Positions 5,525 through 5,909 of a stretch of 5,909 bases of DNA are shown one piece after another. Source of the stretch: Desulfovibrio sp. (GTDB taxonomy: Bacteria; Desulfobacterota; Desulfovibrionia; Desulfovibrionales; Desulfovibrionaceae); the NCBI GenBank assembly GCA_020217165.1, contig JAIWOE010000220.1, positions 1-5,909 on the forward strand. The letters are read 5' to 3'. Under the pieces are notes generated by a model. The model was given only the letters and a program-made list of their open reading frames with translations, searched no databases and was not told where the DNA came from. A program made the translations under genes and the position numbers. Position 1 is the first letter of the stretch, and each line of letters begins with the position of its first letter.

Positions 5525-5909
5525 GCGCCGGCTCCAGCCAGAAGTTGTTGGTGATCCACCATCAGGCAGCGGTCTTCCACCACCAGCATGCCCGTGTGTT
5601 GCAGCAGCTGCCGGGCCTCCAGGCTGACGATGCCACTTTGCATCCAGAAGCAGCTGGGCTGGCTGGCCAGGGCCAGCACTTCCCGCGCATGGTCCGGGCA
5701 ATATTGCGGGGCGCGAAAAAGATTCACAATATCAACATGATCAGGAATGTCCGCCAGGGAGGCATATGTGGGCAACCCCCAGACATCCTTGCGTTTGGGG
5801 TGCACGGGAATGACGGTGTAGCCGGCCTGGATGAGATAGCGGCCCACGCGGTCCACGGGGGCACCGGGTTTGTCCTTGGCCCCAAGGATGGCAATGGTGC
5901 GAGCGGCTT
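5521..5909 (-). CDS. CoA-binding (YccU-like Rossmann fold) protein, 5' end outside window
   Basis: A CoA_binding_2 family protein of the YccU type, cut by the right edge; 128 complete codons are visible of a usual length near 140, so only a few N-terminal residues are missing. The frame continues past the GTG at 5856 to the edge, so that GTG is not the start. Visible features: the first Rossmann strand and loop IAILGAKDKPGAPVDRVG (family pattern GAS.KP.R.S..V), GYTVIPVHPKRKDVWGLPTY (family VIPVNP), DIVNLFRAPQY (family D.VdvFR.pe), and CFWMQSGIVSLEA, the usual W.Q.G motif. The family binds a CoA-like or nucleotide ligand; its physiological role is not known. It is the first visible gene of the minus-strand operon, and its TGA overlaps the next start codon. 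The promoter lies outside the window. Confidence 0.9.
   Translation of the reverse strand, partial: AARTIAILGAKDKPGAPVDRVGRYLIQAGYTVIPVHPKRKDVWGLPTYASLADIPDHVDIVNLFRAPQYCPDHAREVLALASQPSCFWMQSGIVSLEARQLLQHTGMLVVEDRCLMVDHQQLLAGAGA

Noticed and set aside
5525..5701. Upstream extension of the YkgJ frame to 5701
   Set aside because: These residues are out-of-frame translation of the CoA-binding gene and unlike the family; the ATG at 5524 has a good ribosome-binding site and the ATGA overlap.

Overview
The window is GC-rich bacterial chromosome with tightly packed genes. Several features point to a deltaproteobacterial sulfate reducer of the Desulfovibrio type: the style of the sensor kinase (PAS domains, one with a CPxC motif, and an Asn-containing ATPase box ending in GTGLGTYSA), the YkgJ / CoA-binding / J-domain cluster, and surE beside gap. 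The lineage is inferred from protein style; no rRNA or other taxonomic marker is present.

Plus strand, left to right. (1) The 3' part of surE, a survival nucleotidase. (2) A complete type I glyceraldehyde-3-phosphate dehydrogenase gene with its own near-consensus sigma70 promoter, whose -35 hexamer overlaps the surE stop codon, and a strong hairpin terminator. Its cofactor-discriminating residues are of the NADP-accepting (GapB-like) kind rather than the usual NAD-type Asp. (3) A gene for an Mrr-type, modification-dependent restriction endonuclease. The DNA-recognition half and the catalytic half are both well preserved but lie in different frames, and a run of seven C sits in the linker between them. 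Removing one C gives one 304-codon protein. The 3' half of this gene is clearly AT-richer than its neighbours, which suggests acquisition by transfer. (4) A soluble sensor histidine kinase with two PAS domains and no response regulator beside it.

Minus strand, right to left. A compact three-gene operon converges on the kinase gene: a CoA-binding (YccU-like Rossmann) protein cut by the right window edge, a YkgJ-type cysteine-cluster protein whose start overlaps the previous stop as ATGA, and a J-domain protein starting 5 nt after the ykgJ stop. The spacing implies co-transcription and translational coupling.

Most of the window is ordinary housekeeping and signalling content. The observations most worth following are the homopolymer frameshift in mrr (phase variation, pseudogene or sequencing error), the NADP-type residues in the GAPDH, and the cysteine-rich first PAS domain of the orphan kinase. 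I see no tRNA, rRNA, CRISPR array, insertion sequence, attachment site or replication origin, and no convincing wholly new system. No gene-free stretch exceeds about 120 bases.
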